Counted from the stretch's first letter, positions 39,954 to 49,565 are shown. The stretch is 64,000 bases of DNA from Telmatospirillum sp. J64-1 (GCF_006980715.1 NZ_SBHN01000016.1:58814-122813), one strand, 5' to 3'. Numbers and translations: made by a program. The notes: generated from the letters alone by a model not told the origin.

Positions 39954-40408
39954 GCCGCACCCCGTTCGGCCGAGGCCAGAGCGCGCGCCATCTGGCTGAG
40001 GGCTTCCTGGTGGCGCTCGTTCTCGATCTGCGAGAAGTTGCGGGCCAGTTCCAGGCACATGCGCTGGCGGGCCGTCAGGTCGGGGCTGCGCTGGCCTTCA
40101 AGGCCTTCGAAGAAATAGCTGACGGGCACGCCCAGGACCTGGGAAATCTCGTAAAGGCGACCGGCCGAGATGCGGTTGATGCCGCGCTCGTATTTATGCG
40201 CCTGCTGATAGGTCACGCCGATCAGGTCCGCCATCTGCTGCTGGCTGAGGCCCAGCATGATGCGGCGCTCCCTGATCCTGGCGCCGACGTGACGATCGGT
40301 GTCGGTTGCCCGGTTCAACGGTTTCGCCTTGGCTTCCTGCTTGCTGCTCATGATCCTCGACTGGTCTTCGGTATGGGTTTCGAACTGGGTGTCTTCGGAC
40401 GCTGCCAT
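39950..40408 (-). CDS. XRE-family transcriptional regulator
   Basis: A 152-residue regulator with a charged, unstructured N-terminus and a helix-turn-helix domain (about 45-100). The domain reads VGARIRERRIMLGLSQQQMA, then DLIGVTYQQAHKYERGINRI. The C-terminus after GLEGQRSPDLTARQ is helical. This architecture is common in alphaproteobacteria, where it resembles regulators of motility, stress or quorum functions. I chose the ATG at 40408, with GGAAGGG upstream; an ATG 57 bases later is possible. Confidence 0.9.
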   Translation of the reverse strand: MAASEDTQFETHTEDQSRIMSSKQEAKAKPLNRATDTDRHVGARIRERRIMLGLSQQQMADLIGVTYQQAHKYERGINRISAGRLYEISQVLGVPVSYFFEGLEGQRSPDLTARQRMCLELARNFSQIENERHQEALSQMARALASAERGAA

Positions 40409-40828
40409 GGCTAACCCTTCCTTGTCTGAATGCGGATCGTCCAGGCTTCGCAACCCTTGGCGCATGTCGGCCAAGACACCGCCGCCCGGCCCTTGCTCTC
40501 TGTCTGGAATAAGGAAAGTTCAGACACGTCTCCTCCGTGACAGCACATGGACCGGCAGCGCATGGACCAGAACGCCCTTTGCGGTCATGCGGACCGCATG
40601 TCGGGCACAGCAGGAAGCAACCTCATTCCTTGGGCTGCGACCGGGGATCGTCGTGCCAGGAAATCCTCCTGCATGACTTCTGGTAGTTGCTTGGTTGAAG
40701 CCGTCTTCCCGTTAGTGCGTATATGGGCGCGTCGAAGCGGCTATGCAAAGGACGACTGTTCGACCAGGGCGCGCAAATCGGAGGTAGAGCGAATGGGACG
40801 GCCCTGTCCGATAGGGCGGAGCAGCGGG
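40409..40828. other. Gap upstream of the XRE regulator
   Basis: About 420 bases with no supportable gene on either strand. A plus-strand open frame crosses it and runs antisense to the next gene, but its residue composition is that of a shadow frame. The XRE promoter must lie here. GCCCT...AGGGC near 40802 is a weak hairpin past the next minus-strand gene. Confidence 0.45.
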
Positions 40829-41350
40829 TCAGACGCTGAGGTCGAAATGGTGGCCCGAGGCCAGGAGGGGCAGGGGAGGAAGCAGGGAATCGTCGGCGGC
40901 GCGCGCCGCCTGGCGCGGCATGCCATAGGCGCGCAAGGCGGCATGATGCGCGGGAGAGGGCGTGGCGGACAGGAACATGATGTCGTCCATGTCCATGTCC
41001 GGGCTGTCCGACTGGGCCAGGGATTGGGCCAGGAACAGGGTGGTTCCGCCCTGGGCGGCGAAGCCGAGCCAGGAGAAGAAGGGAAGGGGCTGGCCGGGCG
41101 TCTCTTCCCGGTCCGGGCGGCCTTGCTGCTGATCGGGCCTGACGGGCGCGTCGGCCTTGGGGACGAAGCCCTCGCTCTCCTGCAAAGCATGGCGCGAGCG
41201 GGGGATGCCGTCTTGCTGCTGGTTCAGGGCTTCGGCGAAGCCGGGCTGCGGGAAAGGCCGGCCGGGGGCCGGCAGCATCAGGGACTCGCGGGCATGAAGC
41301 CGGCGAGGGTCTTCAAGGGGCAGGGCCGGGGTTACGGGGAAGACGGCCAA
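40829..41350 (-). CDS. Hypothetical protein downstream of phaR
   Basis: A 173-residue protein of no recognised family. The N-terminal half is Pro/Gln/Arg-rich and looks disordered. The segment PLPFFSWLGFAAQGGTTLFLAQSLAQ (about 88-113) is hydrophobic and helical, and the end (HHAALRAYGMPRQAA) is amphipathic. It follows phaR on the same strand, 95 bases away. The gap carries a perfect TGCGGCA-C-TGCCGCA palindrome (41397-41411). A PHB-granule-associated protein under PhaR control is one possibility. Coding status is moderately supported by start, length and the coherent hydrophobic segment. Confidence 0.5.
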   Translation of the reverse strand: MAVFPVTPALPLEDPRRLHARESLMLPAPGRPFPQPGFAEALNQQQDGIPRSRHALQESEGFVPKADAPVRPDQQQGRPDREETPGQPLPFFSWLGFAAQGGTTLFLAQSLAQSDSPDMDMDDIMFLSATPSPAHHAALRAYGMPRQAARAADDSLLPPLPLLASGHHFDLSV

Positions 41351-41396
41351 GATCCAGGTCCCTTTGTTGCAGCACTAGGGGGAGTCTAGACACCAA

Positions 41397-41411
41397 TGCG
41401 GCACTGCCGCA
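41397..41411. promoter_or_regulatory. TGC/GCA palindrome between phaR and the next gene
   Basis: TGCGGCA-C-TGCCGCA, a perfect inverted repeat upstream of the hypothetical gene. TGC...GCA-rich sites are what alphaproteobacterial PhaR repressors are reported to bind, so this is a candidate operator. Confidence 0.4.
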
Positions 41412-41445
41412 AGAACCGCGAAGGGCTTACCAAAGCAGTCTAGGG

Positions 41446-42072
41446 TCAGCCATCCCCTTGGTTCGGTTCGCGTTCCGTTCGAGTCAGCTCGTCCAGCTTC
41501 TTTTGCAGCGCATCGAGCTGGCTGCGCAATTCGTTGAGGCTGGCCTGGCTTTCCCCGGCCTGGGCAGCGCCGAAGGGCGTGAACATCTTCATCGCGCTTT
41601 CCAGGAAGGCCATGTTCTGCTTGCTCATCTCCTCGAAGGGATTGAAGGGGAACATGCCTTCCAGGGCGTTGTGCATGTACTGGCGCATCTGTTCTTCGTT
41701 CCGGGCGAAGGACTGCATGCTGTAATCCAGGTAGCGCGGCACCAGCCCGCCCAGGGAATCGCCGTAGAAGCTGATCAGCTGGCGCAGGAAGCTGATGGGA
41801 AGGAGGTTCTGGCCCTTGGATTCCTCTTCGACGATGATCTGGGTCAGCACGGCACGCGTGATGTCTTCGCCGCTCTTGGCGTCGTAGACCACGAAATCCG
41901 TGTTGTCCTTGACCATCTGGCAGAGATGCTCCAGCGTGACATAGCTGCTGGTCGCCGTGTTGTAGAGGCGGCGATTCGCGTATTTCTTGATGGTGATCGG
42001 GGCACTGGGCTTTGTGGCTTCGGACATGGTGGGATTCGCTTCCATCAACGTTTCCAGGGCCTTTGTAATCAT
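41446..42072 (-). CDS. phaR: Polyhydroxyalkanoate synthesis repressor PhaR
   Basis: DNA-binding regulator that also binds PHB and controls phasin and PHB genes. The product has up to 208 residues. Its N-terminal PHB_acc_N domain reads ITIKKYANRRLYNTATSSYV and then TLEHLCQMVKDNTDFVVYDA, followed by helical accumulation-regulator segments (LISFYGDSLGGLVPRYLDYS). The C-terminus is a coiled coil (LNELRSQLDALQKKLDEL). The start is uncertain: ATG at 42027 (MSEATKPS) would remove 15 residues and still keep the whole domain. It is divergent from the phaE/phaC-like genes. Confidence 0.94.
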   Translation of the reverse strand: MITKALETLMEANPTMSEATKPSAPITIKKYANRRLYNTATSSYVTLEHLCQMVKDNTDFVVYDAKSGEDITRAVLTQIIVEEESKGQNLLPISFLRQLISFYGDSLGGLVPRYLDYSMQSFARNEEQMRQYMHNALEGMFPFNPFEEMSKQNMAFLESAMKMFTPFGAAQAGESQASLNELRSQLDALQKKLDELTRTEREPNQGDG

Positions 42073-42214
42073 ATTGCGATTTTCACTCAGATAATGCGCG
42101 GCAACAACCGTTTTTAGCGAGTGCGAAACAGGAGATGTCGTATCTCGCCTGGGAGAGCGGAGGGGGCGTGCTTCATCTGGTCAAGCGAATCAGCCTCGGA
42201 TATGATCGGCCATC

Positions 42215-42625
42215 ATGACCGACGCCCCGGATATCCGTGCACTGGCGCAACGTTATCTCGACCTGTGGCAGGATCAGATGACGGCCCTGGCTGCCGACCC
42301 GGCCTTGGCCGACGCCATGGCGAAGACCCTTGGACTGATGGGGCAGAGCGCTGCCCTGGCCGCTGCCAGGGGGGCCGGAATGGGAGTGCCGCGTGCGGCA
42401 AAAACGCCAGAGGACAAAGAGCGTTCCACCGCGGCCGGAACAGGCGGCGCCAAGCCTGAGGCAGGGGCCCCGCCCGCTGCCGCTGCATCTGCTGGTCCAG
42501 ACCGCGATCCTGATGAGCTCGCGCGCCGGGTTGCCGAGCTTGAGCAACGGGTCGCGCGCCTGGAAGCCGCACTTGGCCGCCGAGGCCGCAGCCCTGGGCG
42601 CAAGCCTGCAGGGGATCGAGCCTGA
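42215..42625 (+). CDS. Small PhaE-like protein upstream of phaC
   Basis: A 136-residue protein. The N-terminus (IRALAQRYLDLWQDQMTAL) resembles the helical start of PhaE-type synthase subunits and phasin-like proteins. The middle is Ala/Pro-rich linker. The end is a short leucine-zipper-like coiled coil ([19 protein letters not shown]), a feature of PhaE C-termini. The 3' part overlaps the start of the phaC-like gene in another frame. A role as an accessory subunit of PHB synthase is inferred from position and the coiled coil. PhaE is normally much longer, so the name is tentative. Confidence 0.65.
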   Translation: MTDAPDIRALAQRYLDLWQDQMTALAADPALADAMAKTLGLMGQSAALAAARGAGMGVPRAAKTPEDKERSTAAGTGGAKPEAGAPPAAAASAGPDRDPDELARRVAELEQRVARLEAALGRRGRSPGRKPAGDRA

Positions 42626-43679
42626 TCTCTTCGCGCGGGCGGTGGACGAGGAATCGCGCCGCCGCCTGGACGAGTTCCTGCGCGGCCTGCAAGCCTATCG
42701 CGCCCATCCCTATCGCCGTAACCTGCCCGAGACGCCGGTGCCGTGGTCGGAGGGGTCGACCCGTCTGATCGATTACGGCACCGAGATCCAGAAAAACGGC
42801 GGTGGCGGACGCCCCGTGCTGGTGGTGCCGTCGCTGATCAACCGCGCCCATATCCTCGACCTCATGCCCCGGCGCAGCCTGATGCGCTATCTGGCGGACA
42901 GGGGGCTGCGCCCCTTCCTGGTGGATTGGGGCGAGCCGGGGGAGGCGGAGGCCGCCTTCACCTTGAGCGATTATGTCGCCGGGCGGCTGGAGCGGGCGCT
43001 GGACGTGGTGCTGGAACTCTGCGGACGGCCGCCCGCCGTGATCGGCTATTGCATGGGCGGGATGTTGGCCCTCGCCTTGGCCCAGCGCCGCCGCGGCGAC
43101 CTCTGTGCCCTGGGCCTGCTGGCCACGCCCTGGGATTTCCGCGCCGGACAGCCCGGCACGGCGGAGCTGATTCAGGCGATGGAGCCGATGCTGACCCAGA
43201 TGATCGAAGCGAACGGGCAGATGCCGGTGGACATGCTGCAGATGCTGTTCGCCAGCATCGACCCGGCCATGGCGGGGCGCAAGTTCCGCAATTTCGCCCG
43301 GCTGCGCCGGACCACCCAGCGCGCTGAGATCTTCGTGGCGGTCGAGGACTGGCTGAATGACGGCGTGCCTCTGGCGGCCGAGGTGGCGAAGGAATGCCTG
43401 TTCGGCTGGTATGGGCGCAACGAGCCGGCCCGGGGCGAATGGCGGATCGGCGGCATGGTGGTCGAACCAGAGGCGCTGGACCTGCCGACCCTGGTCATGG
43501 TGCCCCGGCGCGACCGCATCGTTCCCCCCGCCTCGGCGCTGCCGCTGGCGAGGAAAATTTCGCGCATCCGTTGTCGAACCCTGGCGACAGGGCATATCGG
43601 GATGATCGCGGGCGCGCGTGCGAAGACGGATGTCTATGGGCCTCTATCTCTTTGGTTAAAGGAACGTGTAGGTCCTTAG
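42393..43679 (+). CDS. Polyhydroxyalkanoate synthase-like alpha/beta hydrolase (PhaC family)
   Basis: Polymerises hydroxyacyl-CoA to PHA if catalytically typical. The lipase-box-like GYCMGG carries the active Cys in place of Ser, as in PhaC. The acid lies in PRRDRIVPP and the His in [10 protein letters not shown]. The family segment [20 protein letters not shown] and [20 protein letters not shown] also fit. At up to 428 residues it lacks the long N-terminal domain of class I enzymes. GTG at 42393 has GGGAG six bases upstream, whereas ATG at 42513 has no clear site. Both starts overlap the preceding PhaE-like gene in a different frame. phaA and phaB follow. Confidence 0.85.
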   Translation: MRQKRQRTKSVPPRPEQAAPSLRQGPRPLPLHLLVQTAILMSSRAGLPSLSNGSRAWKPHLAAEAAALGASLQGIEPDLFARAVDEESRRRLDEFLRGLQAYRAHPYRRNLPETPVPWSEGSTRLIDYGTEIQKNGGGGRPVLVVPSLINRAHILDLMPRRSLMRYLADRGLRPFLVDWGEPGEAEAAFTLSDYVAGRLERALDVVLELCGRPPAVIGYCMGGMLALALAQRRRGDLCALGLLATPWDFRAGQPGTAELIQAMEPMLTQMIEANGQMPVDMLQMLFASIDPAMAGRKFRNFARLRRTTQRAEIFVAVEDWLNDGVPLAAEVAKECLFGWYGRNEPARGEWRIGGMVVEPEALDLPTLVMVPRRDRIVPPASALPLARKISRIRCRTLATGHIGMIAGARAKTDVYGPLSLWLKERVGP

Positions 43680-43785
43680 AGGTCTTGCCTCGAACGCCGA
43701 AACTCAGATAAGACGAAAGGACGGCTTGTTCCTGGGGAATGTAACCCGGAAGTTGAGCCAATCTAGCGAGGGAGCGAGGAAGTTC

Positions 43786-44961
43786 ATGACCGACATCGTC
43801 ATTGCCGCAGCCACACGTACACCTATCGGTTCATTCAGCGGCAGCCTGAGCGGCTTTACCGGGGCCCAGTTGGGCGAGATCGTTATCCGCGAATTGCTGC
43901 GCCGGGGCGATGTCGAAGCCAAGGACGTCTCCGACGTCGTGATGGGCCAGGTGCTGACCGCCGGTCAGGGACAGAACACCGCCCGCCAGGCCGCGATCAA
44001 CGCAGGGTTGCCGATCGAGACTCCCGCCATCACCATCAACCAGGTCTGCGGTTCGGGCCTGCGCGCCGTGGCGATGGGCTTCCAGGCGATCCAGACTGGC
44101 GACGCTTCGATCGTCATTGCCGGCGGCCAGGAAAGCATGACCAACTCGTCCCATGTCACCTATCTCCGCTCGGGCGTGAAGATGGGCGACACGCAACTGG
44201 TCGATACCATGATCAAGGACGGCCTGTGGGATGCCTTCCACGGCTATCACATGGGCACCACCGCCGAGAACGTGGCCCAGAAGTGGCAGTTGACCCGCGA
44301 GATGCAGGATGAATTCGCCGCCGCCTCGCAGCAGAAGGCCGAGGCTGCCCAGAAGGCCGGCAAGTTCAAGGACGAGATCGTTCCCGTCACCATCAAGGTG
44401 AAGAAGGAAGAAAAGATCTTCGACACCGACGAATACATCCGCAGCGGCACCACCGTGGAAGCCCTGGCCAAGCTGCGTCCCGCCTTCTCGAAGGACGGCA
44501 CCGTGACCGCCGGCAATGCCTCGGGCATCAATGACGGTGCCGCCGCCGTGCTGCTGATGACCGCCGATGAAGCCAAGCGCCGCGGCCTGAAGCCGCTGGC
44601 CCGTATCGCCTCCTGGGCGACGGTCGGCGTCGACCCGACCATCATGGGCTGCGGCCCCATCCCGGCCAGCCAAGCGGCGCTGAAGAAGGCCGGCTGGACC
44701 CCCGACCAGCTGGACCTGATCGAAGCCAACGAAGCCTTCGCCGCCCAGGCCCTGGCCGTCAACAAGGACATGGGCTGGGACGTCAAGAAGGTGAACGTCA
44801 ATGGCGGGGCCATCGCCCTCGGCCATCCCATCGGCGCCTCGGGCTGCCGCGTTCTGGTCACGCTGCTGCATGAAATGCAGAAGACCGGCGCCAAGAAGGG
44901 CCTGACCACCCTGTGCATCGGCGGCGGCATGGGCATCGCCATGTGCGTCGAAGGGGTCTGA
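43786..44961 (+). CDS. phaA: Acetyl-CoA acetyltransferase (beta-ketothiolase)
   Basis: Condenses two acetyl-CoA to acetoacetyl-CoA, the first step of PHB synthesis. The 391-residue thiolase has the acyl-enzyme Cys88 in [11 protein letters not shown], the His in [16 protein letters not shown] and the second Cys in LCIGGGMG. The start at 43786 follows GAGGAAG. It is followed by a strong terminator, then phaB 181 bases later with its own leader, so phaA and phaB may be separately transcribed. Confidence 0.96.
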   Translation: MTDIVIAAATRTPIGSFSGSLSGFTGAQLGEIVIRELLRRGDVEAKDVSDVVMGQVLTAGQGQNTARQAAINAGLPIETPAITINQVCGSGLRAVAMGFQAIQTGDASIVIAGGQESMTNSSHVTYLRSGVKMGDTQLVDTMIKDGLWDAFHGYHMGTTAENVAQKWQLTREMQDEFAAASQQKAEAAQKAGKFKDEIVPVTIKVKKEEKIFDTDEYIRSGTTVEALAKLRPAFSKDGTVTAGNASGINDGAAAVLLMTADEAKRRGLKPLARIASWATVGVDPTIMGCGPIPASQAALKKAGWTPDQLDLIEANEAFAAQALAVNKDMGWDVKKVNVNGGAIALGHPIGASGCRVLVTLLHEMQKTGAKKGLTTLCIGGGMGIAMCVEGV

Positions 44962-44986
44962 GGCCGCGGGGCTTAAGAAAATCGAA

Positions 44987-45019
44987 GGGGATCCTCGCAG
45001 AGAGCGATCCCCTTTTTTT
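44987..45019 (+). terminator. Intrinsic terminator after phaA
   Basis: GGGGATC/GATCCCC stem around a 12-base loop, followed directly by seven T residues, 26 bases past the phaA stop. Confidence 0.9.
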
Positions 45020-45142
45020 ACCCGGAGCCGGGTAAAAGGGTTGTCGCAGTGGTTGAAAATTTCGTACGATCCGCTGCGTTAGAAATTTAATTTCCCGGTT
45101 CGGTCTATCAGGGGCAATAAATCTTAAGAAGAGGAGTCTCCC

Positions 45143-45865
45143 ATGGGGCGAGTTGCAATAGTCACCGGCGGCACCCGCGGCATCGGCCGTGCCATTTCCG
45201 TTGCGCTGAAGGAAAAGGGATACACCGTCGCGGCCAACTATTTCGGCAATGTCGAAGCGGCCAAGAAGTTCGAGGAAGAAACCGGCATCCGCGCTTTCCG
45301 CTGGGACGTCTCGAAATTCGACGAATGCGGGACGGCGATCAAGCAGATCACCGAGGAACTGGGCCCGGTCGATATCGTCATCAACAACGCCGGGATCACC
45401 CGTGACGGCACCCTGCATCGCATGACCTACGAACAGTGGGAAGATGTGATTCAGACCAACCTGACCTCCTGCTTCAACATGTGCCGCCATGTCATCGAGT
45501 CGATGCGCGACCGCAGCTTCGGCCGCATCGTCAATATCGGTTCGATCAACGGCCAGGCCGGTCAGTACGGCCAGGTGAACTATGCCGCCGCCAAGTCGGG
45601 CATTCACGGCTTCACCAAGGCCCTGGCCCAGGAAGGCGCCGCCAAGGGCATCACCGTGAACGCCATCGCGCCCGGCTATGTGGATACCGAGATGGTCCGC
45701 GCCGTGCCGCCGGCCGTGCTGGAAAAGATCATCGCCAAGATTCCCGCCGGTCGCCTGGGCCGCGCCGAGGACATCGCGCGCGGCGTGCTGTTCCTGGTGG
45801 CCGACGACGCCGATTTCATCACCGGCGCCACGCTGTCGATCAATGGCGGCCAGCATATGTATTAA
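45143..45865 (+). CDS. phaB: Acetoacetyl-CoA reductase
   Basis: NADPH-dependent reduction of acetoacetyl-CoA to (R)-3-hydroxybutyryl-CoA, the PHB monomer. The 240-residue short-chain dehydrogenase has the cofactor motif TGGTRGIGRAI, NNAGITRDGTLHRM, the catalytic Ser in VNIGSINGQAGQYGQ and YAAAKSGIHGFTKA. GGQHMY at the end is PhaB-typical. The start follows AAGAGGAG. Confidence 0.96.
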   Translation: MGRVAIVTGGTRGIGRAISVALKEKGYTVAANYFGNVEAAKKFEEETGIRAFRWDVSKFDECGTAIKQITEELGPVDIVINNAGITRDGTLHRMTYEQWEDVIQTNLTSCFNMCRHVIESMRDRSFGRIVNIGSINGQAGQYGQVNYAAAKSGIHGFTKALAQEGAAKGITVNAIAPGYVDTEMVRAVPPAVLEKIIAKIPAGRLGRAEDIARGVLFLVADDADFITGATLSINGGQHMY

Positions 45866-45866
45866 C

Positions 45867-46019
45867 AGGCTGGGGCAAGCTCCTGTTTTCCTCGTCATTC
45901 CCGCGAAAGCGGGAATCCATGCTGCCGCAACATCAGCATTGAGCGGTTTGCATCTCCGCAAGCCCTCACATGGACCCCCGCTTTCGCGGGGGTGACGCGT
46001 GCGGTGCAGACAGAGCCTA
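45867..46019 (-). repeat. Dispersed repeat family A, copy 3 (inverted)
   Basis: The same unit as at 7843 and 13367 but in reverse orientation, immediately after phaB. The core is 45893-45997 with arms CGTCATTCCCGCGAAAGC and CTTTCGCGGGGGTGACG. The flanks CAAGCTCCTGTTTTCC and GTGCAGACAGAGCC match the flanks of the other copies. Confidence 0.85.
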
Positions 46020-46037
46020 CCTTTTACGCATCCTGTT

Positions 46038-46057
46038 AAGCCGTCCTAGGACGGCTT
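46038..46057. repeat. Perfect 20-bp palindrome
   Basis: AAGCCGTCCTAGGACGGCTT, between repeat A copy 3 and the terminator. It has no loop, so it is more like a protein-binding site or repeat remnant than a hairpin terminator. Confidence 0.5.
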
Positions 46058-46063
46058 CCGGAA

Positions 46064-46095
46064 GGCCCGCCGGGGAAACCCGGCGGGCCTTTTTC
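46064..46095 (+). terminator. Intrinsic terminator between phaB and the cupredoxin gene
   Basis: GGCCCGCCGGG-GAAA-CCCGGCGGGCC followed by TTTTT on the plus strand, lying between converging genes. Confidence 0.9.
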
Positions 46096-46104
46096 TTGCG
46101 CCGC

Positions 46105-46557
46105 CTATTGCACGGTGATGAGCCCGGTCATGCCCATGCCCTCATGAACGGTGCAGATCAGGGGAAAGCTGCCGGGCTGGCCGGTGACGAAATCGAAGAC
46201 GCGGGTCTGGCCGGGGGCGACGGCGATGCGTTCGACGCTGGAGACGGGGCGGCCGTCGATGGCATGCGGGGTAATGGCCCGGAAGAATTCCAGCGAGACG
46301 AAGGTATGGGGGCTGTTCGAGGGATTGCTCAGGAACAGCCGGTAGGGCTGTCCGGCATTGAGCAGCAATTCCCCGGGCTGGAATTCGTAATTCTCCAGAT
46401 TCACCTGCCGCTGTTCGGCATTTGAGAAATCCATGGCCGGCGCGGCGGGGGCGCGGCTGGGCTCAACCGGGGTGAACTGATCGGTGGCGGGCGTGCAGGC
46501 GGCCAGAAGCAGGGCGGCCGCAAGAAAGGGGTGTCGAGGAAGTCGGATTGCCGGCAT
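46105..46557 (-). CDS. Cupredoxin-like lipoprotein
   Basis: A 150-residue protein with a lipoprotein signal (FLAAALLLAAC, lipid-bearing Cys near residue 20) and a C-terminal cupredoxin domain. Likely copper ligands are the His in SNSPHTFVSLEFF and the Cys, His and Met in PLICTVHEGMGM. It is probably an envelope-anchored blue-copper electron carrier or copper-binding protein. I chose the ATG at 46557 because the lipobox follows directly. The longer open frame upstream is a shadow of the kinase gene. Confidence 0.85.
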   Translation of the reverse strand: MPAIRLPRHPFLAAALLLAACTPATDQFTPVEPSRAPAAPAMDFSNAEQRQVNLENYEFQPGELLLNAGQPYRLFLSNPSNSPHTFVSLEFFRAITPHAIDGRPVSSVERIAVAPGQTRVFDFVTGQPGSFPLICTVHEGMGMTGLITVQ

Positions 46558-46595
46558 GGGGGACCTCCGTCGCTGACTGTCCCCCATGTCGGCAG

Positions 46596-48786
46596 TCAGA
46601 GGTCCTGGGGCAAGACCACTTTCGTCAGAGGCACGATTCCCAGGGCGCGGCGCAGGGTCTCGGGGCGGCAGGGTTTGTGGATCAGGGGCAGTCCGTGGTT
46701 GAGGACCCGGCGCAGCCGTTTCGGCTCGGTATCGCCGCTGACGATCACCGCCGGCAGGTTGGCCCCGAAGCGGCGGCGCATCTCCGCCACCACGTCGACG
46801 CCATCCAGGCCGCCGGGCAGGCGCAGGTCGGTGACCAGCGCCACGGGCGGCCTGGGCATGCGCGTCACCCGCGCCAATGCCTGGGGACCGTCGGGCGCCA
46901 CCTCGACCGTCCGGCCCCATTGTTCGAGCAGCAGCGCCAGGGCGGTGGCCTGATCGGGATGATCCTCGACCACCAGGATGGGGCCGGGGGGCAAGGTCTG
47001 GGGGGCGACGGCCGGAGGATGACAAGCCACGGGACGCGGGGCGGGAGGCTGGACATGCGTTTCGGCCAGCGGCACCAGGACCGAGAAGCGCGATCCCCGG
47101 CCATGGACCGAATCCAGTTCGATGGGCAGGCCCAGCAAGGCGGCGGTGCGGGCGACGATGGCTAGGCCCAGTCCCAACCCCATGCGGCGGTCGCGCTGCG
47201 AGTTGCCGCTTTGATAGAATTCCTCAAAGATGCGCCGCCGTTCGTCCGGCGGGATGCCCGGGCCGGGTGTCGCAGACATCGATGCGCAGATGCGTTCCCC
47301 GGCGGCGGCAGCCCAGAAGGATCTGGCCCTGCTGGGTATAGCGCACGGCATTGGCCAGGAAATTCCGCACGATCCTTTGCAGCAGCACGGGATCGCTTTG
47401 GACGTGCAGGCGGCAGGGCACGACCTGCAGGCGCAGCCCCTTCTCCGCCGCTTGGGGTTCCCATTCCGAACACAGATGCTCAAGCATCTCGGCCACCGAG
47501 ACGGTGCCGATCTTGGGGGTCACCACGCCCGCTTCCAGGGCCGAGATGTCGAGCAGGGCGTTCAGCAGGCTCTGGCTGCCTTGCAATGCCTCGGAGGCCT
47601 TGTTGGCGATGGCCTGATCGGCGGGCCGGTCCTTCAGGCGTTCCCCCAGGACCGCCAGGAACAGCCGCGCTCCTTGCAGGGGCTGGCGCAGATCGTGGCT
47701 GGCGGCGGCGAGGAAGCGGCTCTTGCCTTCATTGGCGCGTTCGGCCTCCTGACGCGCGGTCAGCAGGGCGGCGGTACGTTCGACCACCCGCCGTTCCAGC
47801 GTCGCGTTGACGATGGCGAGGTCGCGGCGGGCCTGTTCCTCGGCGCGGATGCGCTGGAGAGCCAGGGCCGCGATGGCGGCAAGGGCCAGGACGACGAGCA
47901 GGCCCAGCACGGCATTGCGCCGCAGGCGCCAGTAGAACGGGGCCAGGGCGTCCTTGGTACTGACCGCGGCGGTCACGATCAGGGGCAGCCCCTCGATGCT
48001 GCGATAGGACAGAATGCTGTCGGAATCCTTGTCCCGGCGCTCGCGGATCAGGCCGTCGGGCCGGTCGCGGTGGGCTTTCAGGATCTGCCTGATCTGTTCA
48101 TCCGAGAGCGCTTTTTCCGGGTAACCCGCCATCTGGCGGCCATCGACACGGAGGAGATTGATGCGGCTGCCGGGAAGGGTGCGGGCCTTTTCGTAGAAGG
48201 CTTCGAGCATCGCAACGGGAAACACGACGACGGCGATCCCGGCCATGCTGCCGTCCGGGGCGTTGAGGCGGCGGCTGATGGTGAAGATGGGGTTGCCGGT
48301 GCCGCGTCCCAGGATGCCTTCCCCCACCACCAGCCCGCTGCCCGCCAGATGCTCGCGGAAATAGGGGCGGTCGCCGATATTGAAAGGCTTGACCCACTGC
48401 ACCCCGCCGGTGACGTGGAGAACGTTGCCCTCGGCATCGGTGACGCGCAGGGCGGCGGTGGCGGGAAGATAACTTTGGATCTCGGCGAGGTCGGACCGGG
48501 CCTGGGGAGAGGTGGTGATCGCCGCGGGTCCGCCATGGACGGCTAGGGCGCCCTCGGTCAGTTGCAGGGAAAGGTCGGCCACCTGGACCGTCCGCTGGAC
48601 ATGCTCTTCCAGCAGATCGGCCAGGGCACCGGTTTCGGCCTGAGCCTGTTCCAGAGAACCGGCATAATCCATCCAGGTTCCGAGAAGGCCGAGAATCAGG
48701 AAGCAGCTCAGGAAGAGCGCCATGGTCGCCAACAGAAGGCCACGAGGCGATATCCGGCTGAGGATTGCCCTCCTGTTTCCCTCCAT
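46596..48786 (-). pseudogene. Hybrid histidine kinase broken by a frameshift
   Basis: One kinase gene read in two frames. From the ATG at 48786 (GGGAGGT upstream): TM1 (about 20-40), a Cache-like periplasmic sensor, TM2 (about 295-315), and HisKA with SHDLRQPLQGARLFLAVLG. The ATPase N-box NFLANAVRYTQQG follows, up to DVCDT. The frame is then lost and a stop follows. The second frame resumes exactly at the G-box (TGPGIPPDERRRIFEEFYQ) and runs through GLGLGLAIV into a receiver (VVEDHPDQA; VTDLRLPGG; IHKPCRP) to the stop at 46596. The break is explained by one extra G in the run 47265-47267. The remaining codons look intact, so it is either a recent mutation or a sequencing error. Confidence 0.88.
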
Positions 48787-48921
48787 GGAACCTCCCACGC
48801 ATTTGCGCCCGGGTAAGTTTCCGGTCAGAGAGGAGGGCTGTAAAGGGAAAGTCTCCCTATCGGGCCTCCGACAGAAGGCCTATATCCTGCTCTGCGGAAA
48901 GGCCTGAAAACGGGGAAATTC

Positions 48922-49533
48922 CTATTCTTTGGGACGGCTGGCCTGGGCCGAGGGGCGCTGGGAAATGCGCTCGAACCATGCGGCCAGGGCCGGGCGTCCG
49001 TCGCGCCAGCGATCCTCGGAAAAGCGCAGGTCGAGATAGTCCAGCGCGCAGAGGATGGTGACCTCGCCGATGGTGAATTGCCCGTCCAGTTCCCCCGCTT
49101 CCTGTTCCAGCGCGTCCAGGGCGCGGCGGATGGCGGCCTCTTGCCGTGCCAGCCAGGCGGGCGAGCGTTGCTCGGGCGTGCGCATCGTCGCCTCCACCCG
49201 GCGCAGGATGGCGGCATCCATGATGCCGTCGCCCAGGGCCTGGCGGCGCAGGGCGATCCAGCGGGCCGGGCCGGGGGCGGGGAAGAAGGACGGATTGCCG
49301 TCCTGGGCATCGAGATATTCGCAGATGACCGGGCTGTCGAAGAGCGTTTGACCGTCGGCCAGGACCAGGGCCGGCACCTTGCCAAGGGGGTTGTCCTTAT
49401 GGACGTCGCTGTCGGCGGCGAAGGGCGCGCTCGGCACCACTTCGATGGCGGCGTCCAGGCCCTTCTCGATGGCAACGATCTGCACCTTCCGGGCATAGGG
49501 CGAGGTGGTGGAAAAACGCAGCTTCATCTTCAT
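48922..49533 (-). CDS. Glutathione S-transferase family protein
   Basis: A 203-residue protein with an N-terminal thioredoxin-like domain (LRFSTTSPYARKVQIVAIEK; VPALVLADGQTLFDSPVICEYL, with the cis-Pro and glutathione-binding SP/DS pair) and a C-terminal helical domain containing TIGEVTILCALDYLDLRF. It probably conjugates or reduces with glutathione; the substrate is unknown. It lies 32 bases downstream of gloB on the same strand, so the pair may be one glutathione-dependent detoxification unit. Confidence 0.9.
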   Translation of the reverse strand: MKMKLRFSTTSPYARKVQIVAIEKGLDAAIEVVPSAPFAADSDVHKDNPLGKVPALVLADGQTLFDSPVICEYLDAQDGNPSFFPAPGPARWIALRRQALGDGIMDAAILRRVEATMRTPEQRSPAWLARQEAAIRRALDALEQEAGELDGQFTIGEVTILCALDYLDLRFSEDRWRDGRPALAAWFERISQRPSAQASRPKE

Positions 49534-49565
49534 GATGGGAAAATTCCTTGTGGAGAAGGGGGAGG

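Noticed and set aside
40547..41389. A 280-codon plus-strand frame opposite the hypothetical gene downstream of phaR
   Set aside because: It has Arg/Gly/Gln-rich low-complexity composition and no ribosome-binding site. The minus-strand frame has the better start, context and a coherent hydrophobic segment.
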